Positions 23,447 through 35,286 of a DNA stretch of 64,000 nt are shown here, piece after piece. The stretch is taken from assembly GCF_048569485.1 (NCBI RefSeq), contig NC_134357.1:228387235-228451234 (forward strand), read 5' to 3'. How positions within the stretch are numbered: position 1 is the first letter of the stretch; every line of letters begins with the position of its first letter. The position numbers and the translations under genes are program-made. The notes beneath the pieces were generated by a model. That model did not search any database, was not told the origin of the DNA, and saw only the letters and a program-made list of their open reading frames with translations. Source of the stretch: Anomaloglossus baeobatrachus. Taxonomy: Eukaryota > Chordata > Amphibia > Anura > Aromobatidae.

Positions 23447-24406
23447 TGTAGCACCTGGTCCCGCCAGATCCTGAGGGGGGCACTCTCCCTCACATCTGCC
23501 CAGCCCCAGCATGGCCCCCACGTGCACTTCCGGTCCCAGCCCCTGGCAGCGACGTGCTTCCTCTTACCATGGCTCTGCAGGCTCTGCTCACTCCCGGGTC
23601 AGGCGTCCTCTTCCTGGAGCTGCTGCAGTTTCTTCCTGTCTCCTGTCCACACACAATTCTGCAGTGAGCAACTCTAGGCTGCACGCGAGGCTACGCCCCC
23701 TTTCTTAAAGCAGCAGTGCCTCATTTTCTGGAAGTGACCTCAGAGGCCAGCTATTACCTAAAGACTATTTAGGTTCACCTCCCCCGGCAGCAGGCGCCCA
23801 AGCAACGCTTCTATTAGAGCCCTGCTAGTGTTCAGGCCCCTTTGTACTACATTTATCCATGTGTTCCTGCCCATTACTAATACTCTATGTCACCGTAGTG
23901 CCATCTGTACCCTCCGGCTGTGGACGTCACCGGCAATACCCGCAGTGGACGTCACCGGTCATACCCGCAGTGGACGTCACCGGCCATACCCGCAGTGGAC
24001 GTCACCGGCCATACCCGTAGTAAACGTCACCAGCCATACCCGCAGTGGACGTCACCGGCCATACACGCAGTGGACGTCACCGGCCATACCCGCAGTGGAT
24101 GTCACCGGTCATACCCGCAGTGGACGTCACCGGCCTTACCCACAGTGAACATCTCTGTGCCCCCTGCTGTGATCATCTCCGGTGCCACACCCGTGTTCTG
24201 CCTGCTGCAGATGTCGTACCCGAGCTACGCCTGGCCGTACAGAGACTCCTACACCGGTTCCTGGCTGCCGTGCTTCTAGGCCTTCTGGGGAGGCACCGCA
24301 CAGTCCCTGTATAGGGGTTTGCTGCTGGTCGCCTTCTCAGGGGAGTCCGGGGCACGGTCCAGTGAGTCCACCTCCGGACACTCGCCGCTCCTCGGTGAGC
24401 GTAACA
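23447..24406. mobile_element. Probable solo LTR inside the Gypsy-2 LTR (fossil)
   Basis: 960-bp block that starts TGTAGC and ends TAACA inside otherwise continuous Gypsy-2 LTR sequence. CAT lies on both sides (23444-23446 and 24407-24409). That duplication is short for an LTR element, so the edges are tentative. It contains a 25-bp tandem repeat. Confidence 0.5.
23920..24144. repeat. 25-bp tandem repeat, nine units
   Basis: Units start at 23920, 23945, 23970 and so on to 24120. Each carries GTGGACGTCACCGG, followed by a pyrimidine-rich half. Because 25 is not a multiple of three, the same 25-residue peptide pattern appears in all three frames. These open frames are therefore by-products. Each unit carries the ACGTCA half-site of a cyclic-AMP response element. 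Confidence 0.9.
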
Positions 24407-25363
24407 CACATCCACAGAGAGGCAAAGAGGAGGAGGAGAAGAACATTGGGAGTGGAGCATAGCCAGCTCACCCCGATGTCGTAGCTAAAGAAATTGAATA
24501 CTGGAGTTCAGGGCCACTCGAGTACTCGAGTACCGGTGGTCGCATCCAGAGGACAAGAGGACTGCGGGTCTCTGTCCACCCCGCACACGGAGGTGCAGCT
24601 GCAAATCCAGGACTGGGAGCCCAGATAGACAGAACGGTACCTTTGACAGTCCACGCAGCCCGCCATACGGGGAAGGTAATAATTACCTCAGAGCAGCAGA
24701 ACGGGTCTCAGTATACTGAAACAGTGGGACCCCGTTTACACAAACAGAGCGTAGGGGGCAGGCCTCATTACTCATCTAGCCAGTGTGAGACCCCCGACTG
24801 ATTCCAGGCCACTGGATCGCCATTACCACCTGTAACAGGCTCCCTGGACTTCACTGGTTGATAAAGACAAGTAAAAGAGAAGGTAAAGAGAATCATTGTT
24901 TTTCTGTTCCTTTATACCGCCCTGTCGGCCCTGCACCTCGTTAGCAAACACCATAGACTTTACCAAGAACCTAAAGGTTGCCCCGGGGTATCCGCTCTAC
25001 CTGTGGAGAGCAAGAAACACCTCAGCTGCCATAACACCAGCCCCGGAGGTCCCTCCCAGCAGCTGCAGCGCCATAGCCGCAAATTACCACAGGTGGCGTC
25101 ACGAATATTCATATAAACATTATCATCATCTCCCCAATATCATCATCATTAACTGACTCCACCAGGGTCACGGAGTCGGGCTCCGCCACGCTGACTACCC
25201 CGGACTAGTCCGGACCGACACCGAGTCTCCTAAGGCCCTGGGGTGGGCAAGTCACCAGCAGCTAGGGATAGTATAACTCCCCACCTGTCGAGCGGGCCCC
25301 GGGGAGGAGGATGAGGGGAGTAGTAATGAGCGGCAGTGCCGGTAATAAAGAGTCAGAGTTTAT

Positions 25364-25929
25364 GGGCCACTTTACACGCTGCGATATCGTTACCGATATC
25401 GCTAGGGTGCGTACCTGCCCCTATCGTTTGTGCGACGCAGGCAAATCGTTGCCCGTGGTGCACAAAATCGCGCGGATCTATCACACTACTTACCTGCCTA
25501 GCGACGTCACTGTGACCGGCGAACCACCTCTTTTCTAAGGGGGGCGGTTCGTTTGGCGTCACAGCGACGTCACTAAGCGGCCGCCCAATCAAAGCGGAGG
25601 GGCGGAGATGAGCGGACTGAACATCCCGCCCACCTCCTTTCTTCCTCATTGCGGGCGGCCGCAGGTAAGATGTTCCTCGTTCCTGCGGTGTCACACATAG
25701 CGATGTGTGCTGCCACAGAAACGACGAACTACATCGTCCAAGCACCAGCAACGATAATTGGGAATAAGGGGTGATGTCACCGATGAGCGATTTTGAACGT
25801 TTTTGCGACGATTCAAAATCGCTCATAGGTGTCACACACAACAACATCGCTAAAGCGGCCGGATGTGCGTCACAAAGTCCGTCACCCCAACGAGATCGCT
25901 TTAGCGATATCGTAGCGTGTAAAGCCACC
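25364..25929. mobile_element. MITE of a TTTACACGC-ended family, copy 1
   Basis: Ends are GGGCCACTTTACACGCTGCG (left) and its near-complement (right). TTAT lies on both sides. The body is GC-rich, partly fold-back, and has no transposase. Copies 2 (34195-34753) and 3 (35407-35978) share the ends and internal blocks such as GAGCGATTTT and the cACATCCGGC stretch. The 3-bp TAT/TWA-type duplications point to PIF/Harbinger. Confidence 0.75.
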
Positions 25930-25939
25930 TTATGGCTGC

Positions 25940-26725
25940 GGTTCCAAGTTGTTTACTCACTTTTGTGCTGTGCCGCTCACCCAGATAATACCGGTCACTT
26001 GCTATGATGGGCTCCGTCGAACCCAAATCCCTTCAGAGATCAGTCCAGTGTGGTGTTCAGTGGGTTCCCTCCTTATAGCACCTGTCAGTGTATCCCCTGA
26101 CTTGAAGCTACATGGGGACCCGGGTTTTCACGACTAGTACTATTGTCCCTATACGCAGGTGTCGCGGTTCCGATATGGGGTCCGACGTGAAGCGAGGCCC
26201 CAGATCATCCCTGGTACTGTGCTTTCGGGCGCTGTGTGCCCAGGGCAGCTTGAAACTTTCCCCGTCCAGGCAGATTCTGGAAAACCAACGTGATGTATGA
26301 TTTTCCCTAGGGTCCTGCTGCCCTGTGTGGCGCCGATTCCGAGGGGAGAAGATACCAATGTGAATTTTTCCTCCTTCCCACTGGAGCAACCCTGAGACAC
26401 GTCTGCTCCTTTCCTTTCCTACTGGAGAACTCTCTAACCGTTGTGTTGGCTCCTGACTCCTCCTGCTGGCTGCTCCTCTCCCCTCCCAGGTCCTAAGCTA
26501 GTGGGGCTGGGGCCCCTGTTTGAGGGCATCCTGTAAATGCCACTCTGTCGGCGACCCCTTTAGTACCGACTCTAGCCCACTCCCCAGTGGGAACAGGGCA
26601 ACCCGGTGTGTATTTGAGTGTGTAAGTGGTGAAACTGGGACTGACCTCCTCAGGATACGGGTTTAGCATTATACCCAAATTTGGGTGCAATACTCTGTGG
26701 TGACTGAAGCCTCAGGGGTGCCACA
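25940..26725 (-). mobile_element. Probable solo LTR (fossil), 786 bp
   Basis: On the minus strand it begins TGTGGCACCCCTGAGG. GCTGC lies on both sides (25935-25939 and 26726-26730) as a 5-bp duplication. The distal end reads CC instead of the usual CA, so that end has changed or is slightly misplaced. No internal genes. Confidence 0.55.
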
Positions 26726-26790
26726 GCTGCGTCCTGGACGTAGCATGTCCTCTCCTGCGGGGCCATGAGTGCTCTCTGTAGGAGACCGCA

Positions 26791-27064
26791 GCTGCATGTG
26801 CCCATGATCAGGGTTCATGACGCTACAGACTTTCTCTCTGTTCTTCTTGCAGAGAACACTCACGGCTCTGCAGCAATAAATTAACATGCTACAGCTCGGG
26901 AAGCTGCACAACAGGTTAGTTTACGCTGCGGGAAAAATAAGCATAGTGCATGGACTTTCTAGGAATCCCATGCACTGTACTTGTACTGTACACCGCAGCG
27001 TTTTGGACTCAGTGAAAACAAACTTCACCCAAAACATTGTCAACCCTGGTCGTGGGCACGCAGC
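26791..27064. mobile_element. Short fold-back element
   Basis: The left end GCTGCATGTGCCCATGATCA and the right end CGTGGGCACGCAGC are inverted, imperfect copies of each other about 270 bp apart. There is no coding. It is probably a MITE, but no clear target duplication is seen. Confidence 0.4.
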
Positions 27065-27592
27065 CTAATATTGAAAGAGGGAAATACCTGGCTGAGCAAA
27101 TCCCTAGGTATAAGTCCCTTAATGAGGTACCGTTCCATAAAATCTTTATTACACCACAAGTAGATACTTAATTTTGCTGACAATTACCTCAGTGATTGTG
27201 GAATTAGAGTTTAAAAAAAAAATCTGGATATTCACAAAAAGCTTTGTCACGTTTGGTGAGCCACGTTGTTTCATGTGCTCTGTGGTCCAATTGTGCTAGT
27301 GAACAAGCTGTGGAAATACACAGTAAAACATAGACTTTAAATCTGTATATATTAGAAACAAAGGGAATCAAAAGGACCACAGTCTAAAAGTAGAGGCAAC
27401 TTCCAATATACTAGAAATTGAAAAAATGTAAACAGGTAGATTTTAAGGCCTAGGGTAAGTATATGAAAAAAGAGTAACAAACCCTATCAAAAATTAAATA
27501 ACCTGTATTGATAACAAAAATTAATAAAATGTCAGAACCGTTCGAGGATGATGTCGTTGCTTAGAGGATAATATTCATATAGCCAATTTTAT
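27065..27592. other. Unassigned AT-rich stretch
   Basis: No gene, repeat or terminal structure recognised. It is the DNA into which the hAT element at 27601 inserted. Confidence 0.4.
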
Positions 27593-28160
27593 ATCTAGAA
27601 CAGACCTAAGCAAGAGGCGGCCCGCGGTCCGTATTCGGTCCGCCTACTGTCTGTGACCGGCCCGCCCATCTTAGCTCAGAGTTGGAGGCGTGGCCTAATC
27701 TATGCCTCAGCCCCGCTCTCACAGCCGGGAGCTCTGCATCCTGCAGTGCAGTGATAAGCAACTGCCACATCTCCGCACTCTGCCGGTCATGCCCCCTCTT
27801 GCTGCCAGTCCTTCCCCCCTCTGGATGCTGGCTGCAATCTCTGCATGCTTTCCATGGTATCTATGCTGCTGTCCACGCCCCTTTTGCTGTCGTCCACGCC
27901 CCTATCAATGCTGGTCACACACTCCTCGGATGCCTTCCTTGTCCCCTCTTGCTGCTCTCTTGATGCTGGCTACGCCCCCTTTGCCTGCCCCTTTTACCCA
28001 GAATCCTTATTCCTCACATGTGACCAGCTCATCTCCACAGCGACCACTTCAAAAATGTCTGTTCTGCAACTGAGGTAATGTGAACCAGTAGCAGCAGGGA
28101 GAGTGCAGTGTGCCGCAGGAGGGGAGAGCAGTGGGCTTGCAGGAGGGGAGAGCAGTGTGC

Positions 28161-29112
28161 TGAGTGGGCTCGAGGGTCCCCGGACCCAGGGCTTAGCGGC
28201 CACTCAAATAATAGGGGGGGATATGTACCACGGGATAGTTTGTGACGCCACCCGTGGTGTGCGGTAAGGGAGTACCGCCGCTGTCGATGGGAGTACTCGG
28301 GGTGGATGGAGCGGGGCAGCGAGAAGGCCCCGGGGCTCCGTAGGGATGGTGAATGGGATGGTGGAGGTGATTTGGGCAGGTCAGGACCCAGGGAGGCAAG
28401 TGTACTCACTCAGGCGGTGCAGTTGTTAGTGCGGCCAATAAGCAGATTCTGACACAGAAGTAAACCAAGTCTCTGGGTGCCACTGCCACTCTGGGGAGCC
28501 TGTCCGGGTGTCCGTTCCCGCTGGTATTGCTTAGTGGTCCGAAGCCTTCCTCCATGCACAATTGTGTAGATGTTCCTGAGTGACCCTTCGGCCTGAAGCT
28601 GTCAGGGTCCCGCTACCTATAGTGAAATAGTGGAGCTGTGCTCTCGATGACTGACACTTGGGATTTCAGTCGGCTGCATAAGCTGGAAAACCCTATCCCC
28701 TTCGTTGTGTTGATGCCTTCGATCTTTGAGCTCTTGGGGAAAGTTCATAGACTACCCTCCACAGGTGAATTATCAGGTTGCGTGAAGCTACTCCCTGATC
28801 TAGGGTCCTGTACCCCGCTGTGCTCGGTACTGGTAAGCTGCTACTCCCAGCTCCTTACTCTTTGTGAGCTACTACTGAACTCTCAATGTCCCTCCCTCCA
28901 GTCTGCCTGACCCCTAGGCGGGTGGCCCTTTTCCAGCTAGACCACCCACTGGTGTGCCTGACAGGGTATGGTGTGAGGTGTGGTTAGGATTTGAGTGCTG
29001 ATGGAAGCAATACCAGTAGTTAGGATCCCAGAACCATGGAGGGTGAGTTCTGCACCAAGAGAAAGGAGAGTGCAGTTCTCTGTGACACCCTGATAGAGTC
29101 AGGGGCGTCACA
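28161..29112 (-). mobile_element. Solo LTR (fossil) within the hAT element
   Basis: 952 bp, TG to CA. On the minus strand it begins TGTGACGCCCCTGAC. It separates two stretches of the same hAT-internal motif (CAGGAGGGGAGAGCAG). Flanking duplications are not clearly matched, so the edges rest on the TG/CA ends and on where the host motif resumes. Confidence 0.6.
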
Positions 29113-29359
29113 CCTGCAGGAGGGGAGAGCAGTGTTCCTGCAGGAGAGGAGAGCAGGGGAGAGTCCAGCACTTGTGTCTTCTCAGGTCCCCCCTGTGCCT
29201 GCAATAGAAGAAGCACACACACAGGGGACTCAGAGAAGGCAGCCAGAGGAGCCCTCAGGCTCTGCTGCAGCAGTGCTGCCAGCCTGAGCCCTCAGCGTTC
29301 TGCAGTGCTGCCAGCTTGGGCCCTAAGCGTCTTCCAGTGCTGCCAGCTTGTGCACTCAG

Positions 29360-31580
29360 CGCCCCCAGGGCCACAATGTATGCCCCACATGCCACCACTG
29401 TCAGTATGTATGCTCCACAGGACATCAGGGCCAGTATGTATGCCCCACAGGCCACCACTGTCAGTATGTATGCTCCACAGGCCACCAGGGCTAGTATGTA
29501 TGCTCCACAGGCCCCTGTAATGTGTACGCCCCCTACTGACCCGATTAATGTCTACGCCACTTACCTCAGCAATGTGTATGCCCCCACTAACCCCAGTAAT
29601 GTGTATGCCCACCAATGACCCCAGAAATGTGTATGCCCCCAGTACTGTCTATGCCTCCACTGATCCCAATAATGGGTATGCCCTCCACTGACCCCAATAA
29701 TATGTATGCCCCCACTGACCCCAGTAATGTTTATGCCCCCCACTGATCCCAGTAATATGTATGCCCCCCACTGATCCCAGTAATGTCTATACCACTTACT
29801 GACCCCAGTAATGTGTTTGCCCCCACTGACCCCAGTAATGTCTATACCACTTACTGATGCCAGTAATGTGTATGCCCCCCACTGACCCCAGTAATGTTTA
29901 TACCTCTTACTGACCCCAGTAATGTGTATGCCCCCCACTAACTCCAGTAATGTCTAAACCACTTTCTGACCACAGTAATGTGAATGCCCCCCACTGACTC
30001 CAGTAGTGTTTAAACCACTTACTGATCCCAGTAATGTGTATGCCCCCCACTGACCCCAGTAATGTCTATACCACTTACTGACCCCAGTAATGTGAATGCC
30101 CCCCACTGACCCCAGTAATGTGAACCAGTAATGTGAATGCCCCCCACTGATCCCAGTAATATGTATGCCCCCCACTGATCCCAGTAATGTCTATACCACT
30201 TACTGACCCCAGTAATGTGTTTGCCCCCACTGACCCCAGTAATGTCTATACCACTTACTGACACCAGTAATGTGTATGCTCCCCACACCCCTTACTGACC
30301 CCAGTAATGTGTATGCCCCCCACTAACTCCAGTAATGTCTAAACCACTTTCTGACCACAGTAATGTGAATGCCCCCCACTGACTCCAGTAATGTTTAAAC
30401 CACTTACTGATCCCAGCAATGTGTATGCCCCCCACTGACCCCAGTAATGTCTAAACCACTTACTGACCACAGAATGTGAATGCCCCCCACTGACCCCAGT
30501 AATGTCTATACCACTTACTGACCCAAGTAATGTGAATGCCCCCCACTGACCCCAGTAATGTGAACCAGTAATGTGAATGCCCCACACTGACCCCACTAAT
30601 GTGAATGCCCCACACTGATCCCAGTAATGTCTAAACCACTTACTGACCCCAGTAATGTGTATGCTCGCCACTGACCCCAGTAATGTGTATACCCCTTACT
30701 GACCCCAGTAATGTGTATGCCCCCCACTAACTCCAGTAATGTCTAAACCACTTTCTGACCACAGTAATGTGAATGCCCCCCACTGACTCCAGTAATGTTT
30801 AAACCACTTACTGATCCCAGTAATGTGTATGCCCCCCACTGACCCCAGTAATGTCTAAACCACTTACTGACCACAGAATGTGAATGCCCCCCACTGACCC
30901 CAGTAATGTCTATACCACTTACTGACCCCAGTAATGTGAATGCCCCCCACTGACCCCAGTAATGTGAACCAGTAATGTGAATGCCCCACACTGACCCCAC
31001 TAATGTGAATGCCCCACACTGATCCCAGTAATGTCTAAACCACTTACTGACCCCAGTAATGTGAATGCTCCCCACTGACCTCAGTAATGTCTATACCACT
31101 TACTGACCACAGTAATGTGAATGCCCCCACTGATCCCAGTAATGTGAATGCCCCCCACTGACCCTAGTAATGTGAATGCCCCCCACAGATCCCAGTAATG
31201 TGAATGACCCCCACTGACCCCAATAATGTCTATACCACTTACTGAACCCAATAATGTGAATGCCTCCCACAGCCCCAATAATGTCTAAACCACTTACTGA
31301 TCCCAGTAATGTGAATGCCCCCCACTGACCCCAGTAATGTGAATGCTCCCCACAGATCCCAGTAATGTGTATGCCCCCCCACTGACCCCAGTAATGTCTA
31401 CACCACTTACTGACCTCAATAATGTGTATGCCCCCCACTGACCCCAGTAATGTGTATGCCCTCCACTGACCCCAGTAATGTGTATGCCCCCCACTGACCC
31501 CAGTAATGTTTATACCACTTACTGACCCCCAATAATTTGTATGCCCCCACTGACCTCAGTAATGTCTATGCCACTTACTG
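29360..31580. repeat. 28-bp minisatellite with two unit types and a 404-bp higher-order repeat
   Basis: More than 70 units of about 28 bp. The two unit types share CCCAGTAATGT and differ in the following half (GTATGCCCCCCACTGA versus CTATACCACTTACTGA). The segment near 30.34-30.67 kb recurs almost unchanged 404 bp later, a higher-order repeat. The long minus-strand open frames over this tract are repeat by-products. Confidence 0.9.
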
Positions 31581-31889
31581 ACCTCCATATTTTCACTGAA
31601 TCTATGTATTGTTTAACTTACTGTTATAAAGGGATACTATATATACTATATACAGTATTGGGTAGAACTGAGTTAATTATATTAGTCTGGTCCTCTAAAA
31701 CATCCCAATTTCTCATGCGGCCCCATGGGAAAATGAATTGCCCACCCCTGATCTAGAAAGAATATGTCTATAGAATATACTATATTTATAATAGTAATCT
31801 GAGAAGGTGTAATGGTCCAATGTGGCCACAAGGTGGAACCCAAGTAACAGGTCAGACAAGTAACGTATAAGTGGAGATCAAAAATATAA

Positions 31890-32529
31890 GGCTAGGTTCA
31901 CACTTCCGTTAAAATGTATCAGTCACAATTCGCTGCTCTGGTAAACAACGGAATCCGTTTAGCGGATTCCGTTGTTCCCATAGACTTGTATGAGCGGCGG
32001 ATTGTGACTGATGATGCTGCGTTGCACCCTCCGCCCGACTGATCAGTCGTGGAACGACTGACCGCGGGGCGGAAGGAACGCAGCCTGTAACGTTTTTTGA
32101 GCAGCGCAATCCGTAGGATTTCGCTGCGCATACTCTCTCTGGCTCCCTGCACACGTAACCAAGATACACATCGGGTTACTAGGCAATGCGCTTTGGTTAG
32201 TTACCCGATATGTACACTGGTTACGTGTGCAGGGAGGCCGACACTTCCCCGCTCGGCTTCGCCCCCTCCCGCACTCCGCATGTATATACACACACACACA
32301 CACACACTCACTCACTCACTCACCTGTCCCCAGCCCTGCAGTCCACGCGGCACTGATGTCCTCAGCACCACGGCCCCGCTCGGCTCCACCCACCCCGAAC
32401 TCCGCCCCCCGCACACAACGGAGTCCGACAATGAAGTCTGTTCTTTGTCATCCGTACTACAACGCATCAGTCACATGCGTCAAGCAAAGCATGTGACTGA
32501 TGCAAAACAACGGAAATGTGAACCTAGCC
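31890..32529. mobile_element. Harbinger-type MITE, 640 bp
   Basis: Terminal repeats GGCTAGGTTCACACTTCCGT (left) match the right end with one difference. TAA lies on both sides (31887-31889, 32530-32532). No coding. It contains a CA repeat followed by CTCA repeats at about 32288-32322. Confidence 0.85.
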
Positions 32530-32757
32530 TAACAGAAAGTATAAAGATTCAAAAGTCAAATAATAGATATAGCCAATAGAGATGTGAGAGTCGTTCAACA
32601 GCAGTACATGCTAAACTGCTCCTCATTCACACATGAGATTTTGTAGCACGAATGAGTCAAATGACACTGAAGAGGGAAAAGGGCTAATTGGGCACAATTT
32701 GCTCATTTTCGCTTAGAGGTGTTGCCAGAGGTTTAGACATTAATGGCTGCATGTTAA

Positions 32758-33749
32758 AGGGAACCTGTCATCAGAAATTTAGCTATAAAGCTAAAAGTTC
32801 CCCCCTCTGCAGCTCCTGGGCTGCATTCTAGGAAGCTTCCTATAGTTTTTGTGGCACCTTTTATACCAAAATAAACACTTTGTAAACTTGTACCTTTTCT
32901 TATGCAAATTTCTTAAATCTTCCATGGGGGCGGGCTGCCTGGGGTCCGTTGCTGTTCCTCCTGCAGATTTACGCCGCCCCCAAACGCTAAATTTCAAAGC
33001 TCAGGACGCCGCCCCTGGGTGCCCGTGGTCCCGCGCATGCGCTGTTCCACTGTAGCGGTGCCGTGCACTGTGTGCACGTGTGACCGCTGGTGACGCTTTG
33101 CGCGGGCACGAGGTTATGGGCGGCGCTGTGAGTGTCATCAGTAAGTGCCGCCCATAACCTCGTGACCGCACTTTCCCCTATTACTCCAGCGTTATGCGCA
33201 AGCGCTTGCTGGCCTGATGACCGGACGTCACCTCCTTCCCATCCATTTCCTGCTGCTGAGCAGGATGGGAAGGAGGTGACGTCCAGTCATCAGGCCAGCG
33301 AGCGCTTGCGCATAACGCTGGAGTAACAGGGGAAAGTGCGGTCACGAGGTTATGGGCGGCACTTACTGATGACACTCACAGTGCCGCCCATAACCTCGTG
33401 CCCGCGCAAAGCGTCACCAGCGGTCACACGTGCACACAGTGCATGGCACCGCTACAGTGGAACAGCGCATGCGCGGGACCACGGGCACCCAGGGGCGGCG
33501 TCCTGAGCTTTGAAATTCAGCGTTCGGGGGCGGCGTAAATCTGCAGGAGGAACAGCAACGGACCCCAGGCAGCCCGCCCCCTTGGAAGATTTAAGAAATT
33601 TGCATAAGAAAAGGTACAAGTTTACAAAGTGTTTATTTTGGTATAAAAGGTGCCACAAAAACTATAGGAAGCTTCCTAGAATGCAGCCCAGGAGCTGCAG
33701 AGGGGGGAACTTTTAGCTTTATAGCTAAATTTCTGATGACAGGTTCCCT
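32758..33749. mobile_element. Near-perfect 1-kb palindromic element with TTAA ends (T2/Kolobok-like MITE)
   Basis: The whole 992 bp is one inverted repeat centred at about 33253, with ends AGGGAACCTGTCATCAG and TTAA on both sides (32754-32757, 33750-33753). The terminal string TTAAAGGGAACC fits the TTAAAGGRR motif of amphibian T2 MITEs. The mirrored 64- and 68-codon frames on both strands come from the palindrome. Arms differ at only a few per cent of positions. Confidence 0.85.
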
Positions 33750-33753
33750 TTAA

Positions 33754-34194
33754 GTTATTTAGAGGCCGCACCAAATTTATACTGTTATACAAGCTGTACA
33801 CTGACTACTTTACAGTGTATTAAAGTGTCATATCTTTAGCGTTGTCCCAGGAAAAGATATCATAAAACTATTTACAAAAATGTGAGGGGTGTACTGACTT
33901 TTGTGATAGACTGTATCTTTATAATTATTAGCGATGGACGAACATGCTCAGCACTGCTCGGTACTCAATTGAGCATTAGCATGCTCGATCAAGCATTTTG
34001 CTGCTTGGACGGCATGCTCAACTCCCCACCCCACGATTCCCGTTTTTTTATCAGCCACTAAACACGCAGGGATTGCCTGTCAATTAAGGTAATGCCGTAG
34101 CCATCTTGGCTGCTGGTATTACTGTGATTGGTCAGCCGCATAGCGTCATTGCATCTATACAAGACCAAAAGACGCCATGTTTGCAGCACTCTAT
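33754..34194. other. Unassigned stretch
   Basis: Non-coding. It holds a GAGCAT/ATGCTC-rich segment near 33.95-34.02 kb that may be an old repeat end. Nothing else is recognised. Confidence 0.3.
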
Positions 34195-34753
34195 AGCCAG
34201 CTTTACACGCTGCAATGTATCTTACAATGTGTCGGCGGGGTCACGTCGTAAGTGACGCACATCCGGCATTGTAAGTACATTGCAGTGTGTGACAGGTACG
34301 TGCGATTGCGATTGAACGAAAATACGTTCATCGCATGCACGTCGTTCATTTCTCATGAATTGCACGTCGGGTTGTTCAATGTTCCCGAGGCAGCACACAT
34401 CGCAGTGTGTGACACCCCGGTAACATTGAACAGACCTTACCTGCGTCCCGCGGCTCCAGCCGGCTATGCGTAAGGAAAGAGGTGGGCGGGATGTTTACGT
34501 CCCGCTCATCGCCGACCCTCCGCTTCTATTGGCCGGCTGCCGCGTGACGTCGATGTGACACCGAACGACCCTCCCACTCCAGGAAGTGGACGTTCGCTGC
34601 CCACATCGAGGTCGTATGGACGGGTAAGTACGTGTGACGGGGGTTAATCATTTGTGCGGCACGTTCAACAAATTGAACGTGTCGCACATACGATGGGGGC
34701 GTTGCAAATTGCATACGATATCGTATGTGAAATTGCAACGTGTAAAGCTGGCT
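34195..34753. mobile_element. MITE of the TTTACACGC-ended family, copy 2
   Basis: Ends AGCCAGCTTTACACGCTGCA and inverted counterpart, TAT on both sides (34192-34194, 34754-34756). Body related to copies 1 and 3 but more diverged. Confidence 0.75.
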
Positions 34754-35286
34754 TATCTCGAAATATTGTAGGGACTAGGGAGAGATTGAGAAGGGACAGT
34801 GTGTCATAGTGTGACAGTACCTGCTGGTGCAACAGTAAACAACCAGTCCTTTTCAGGTCTAATTGAAATGTATTCTATTTTCTGATAATACATGCAAAAG
34901 AGCAATGAAGACCAAAATGGGTATCTTTATTAGTTAAGAATTAAAATTATATATAGGGGTAGTATACTCAAATAGCTACTAGGTGTCATCACACTACCAT
35001 GATACAAAGATGTTCAATATTGGTGTATTTAAATCATAGTAGACAAATATACAGTGCAAATACATTGGCATTATAATAGTATAATGACATGAAAACATCC
35101 TACTCTGTAAGCAGTGTTAGTAATACACACTGAAAAAATGCCAATGTAATGAAATACTTATACCTGTATCAGGGGAGTGGTGCCATACTCCCCAAAGTGA
35201 CTTTAAATACTGTGTCACCAGGGGAGTGGCCACCAAAGAGTGATAACACTTTTGTGCTTTGACATAGTGCTCATACGTGCCCATAA
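34754..35286. other. Unassigned AT-rich stretch
   Basis: No open frame with recognisable similarity and no clear repeat until the 136-bp tandem repeat starts near 35287. Confidence 0.3.

Larger units (their letters stand above)
19191..25200 (+). mobile_element. Gypsy-2: decayed Ty3/Gypsy element with 3' LTR (fossil)
   Basis: Plus-strand remnant beginning where PLE-A sequence stops. The order is: linker after the protease, reverse transcriptase and RNase H (19572-20816), integrase (about 21.2-22.2 kb), a 3' non-coding stretch, a polypurine tract (AAGGGGGAG, ending at 23149) and a 3' LTR starting TGTGGCGCCCC at 23150. No gag and no 5' LTR are seen, so the 5' part was lost or rearranged. The coding part is broken in roughly half a dozen places and is older than Gypsy-1. 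The LTR's right end is not clear; about 25.2 kb is an estimate from its resemblance to other LTRs here. Confidence 0.8.
23150..25200 (+). repeat. Gypsy-2 3' LTR, itself interrupted by another LTR
   Basis: Starts TGTGGCGCCCCAG right after the polypurine tract. The foreign LTR at 23447-24406 splits it. The right end is uncertain. Its start resembles the minus-strand starts of the solo LTRs at 25940-26725 (TGTGGCACCCC) and 28161-29112 (TGTGACGCCCC), so the three are probably related. Confidence 0.55.
27601..31750. mobile_element. hAT-type non-autonomous element, 4.15 kb, filled with later repeats
   Basis: The left end begins CAGACC and the right end finishes CCCACCCCTG. Both sides carry the 8-bp duplication ATCTAGAA (27593-27600 and 31751-31758), the hAT hallmark. 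The terminal 30 or so bases are related inverted repeats with the GGCGGCCCGCGG and GCGGCCCC motifs common at hAT ends. No transposase is present. A solo LTR (28161-29112) and a 28-bp minisatellite (about 29.36-31.58 kb) take up most of its length. Confidence 0.8.

Noticed and set aside
23828-24314. Repetitive protein of WTSPAIPAVDVTGHT type in three frames
   Set aside because: Produced by the 25-bp tandem repeat, whose length is not a multiple of three.
29561-31494. Long minus-strand frames rich in GHTHYWGQWGAYTLL-like repeats
   Set aside because: They follow a 28-bp minisatellite and are translated repeats, with no start context or family.
33132-33375. Matching 64-codon frames on opposite strands
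   Set aside because: They mirror each other around the palindrome centre at about 33253, so they are an effect of the inverted repeat.
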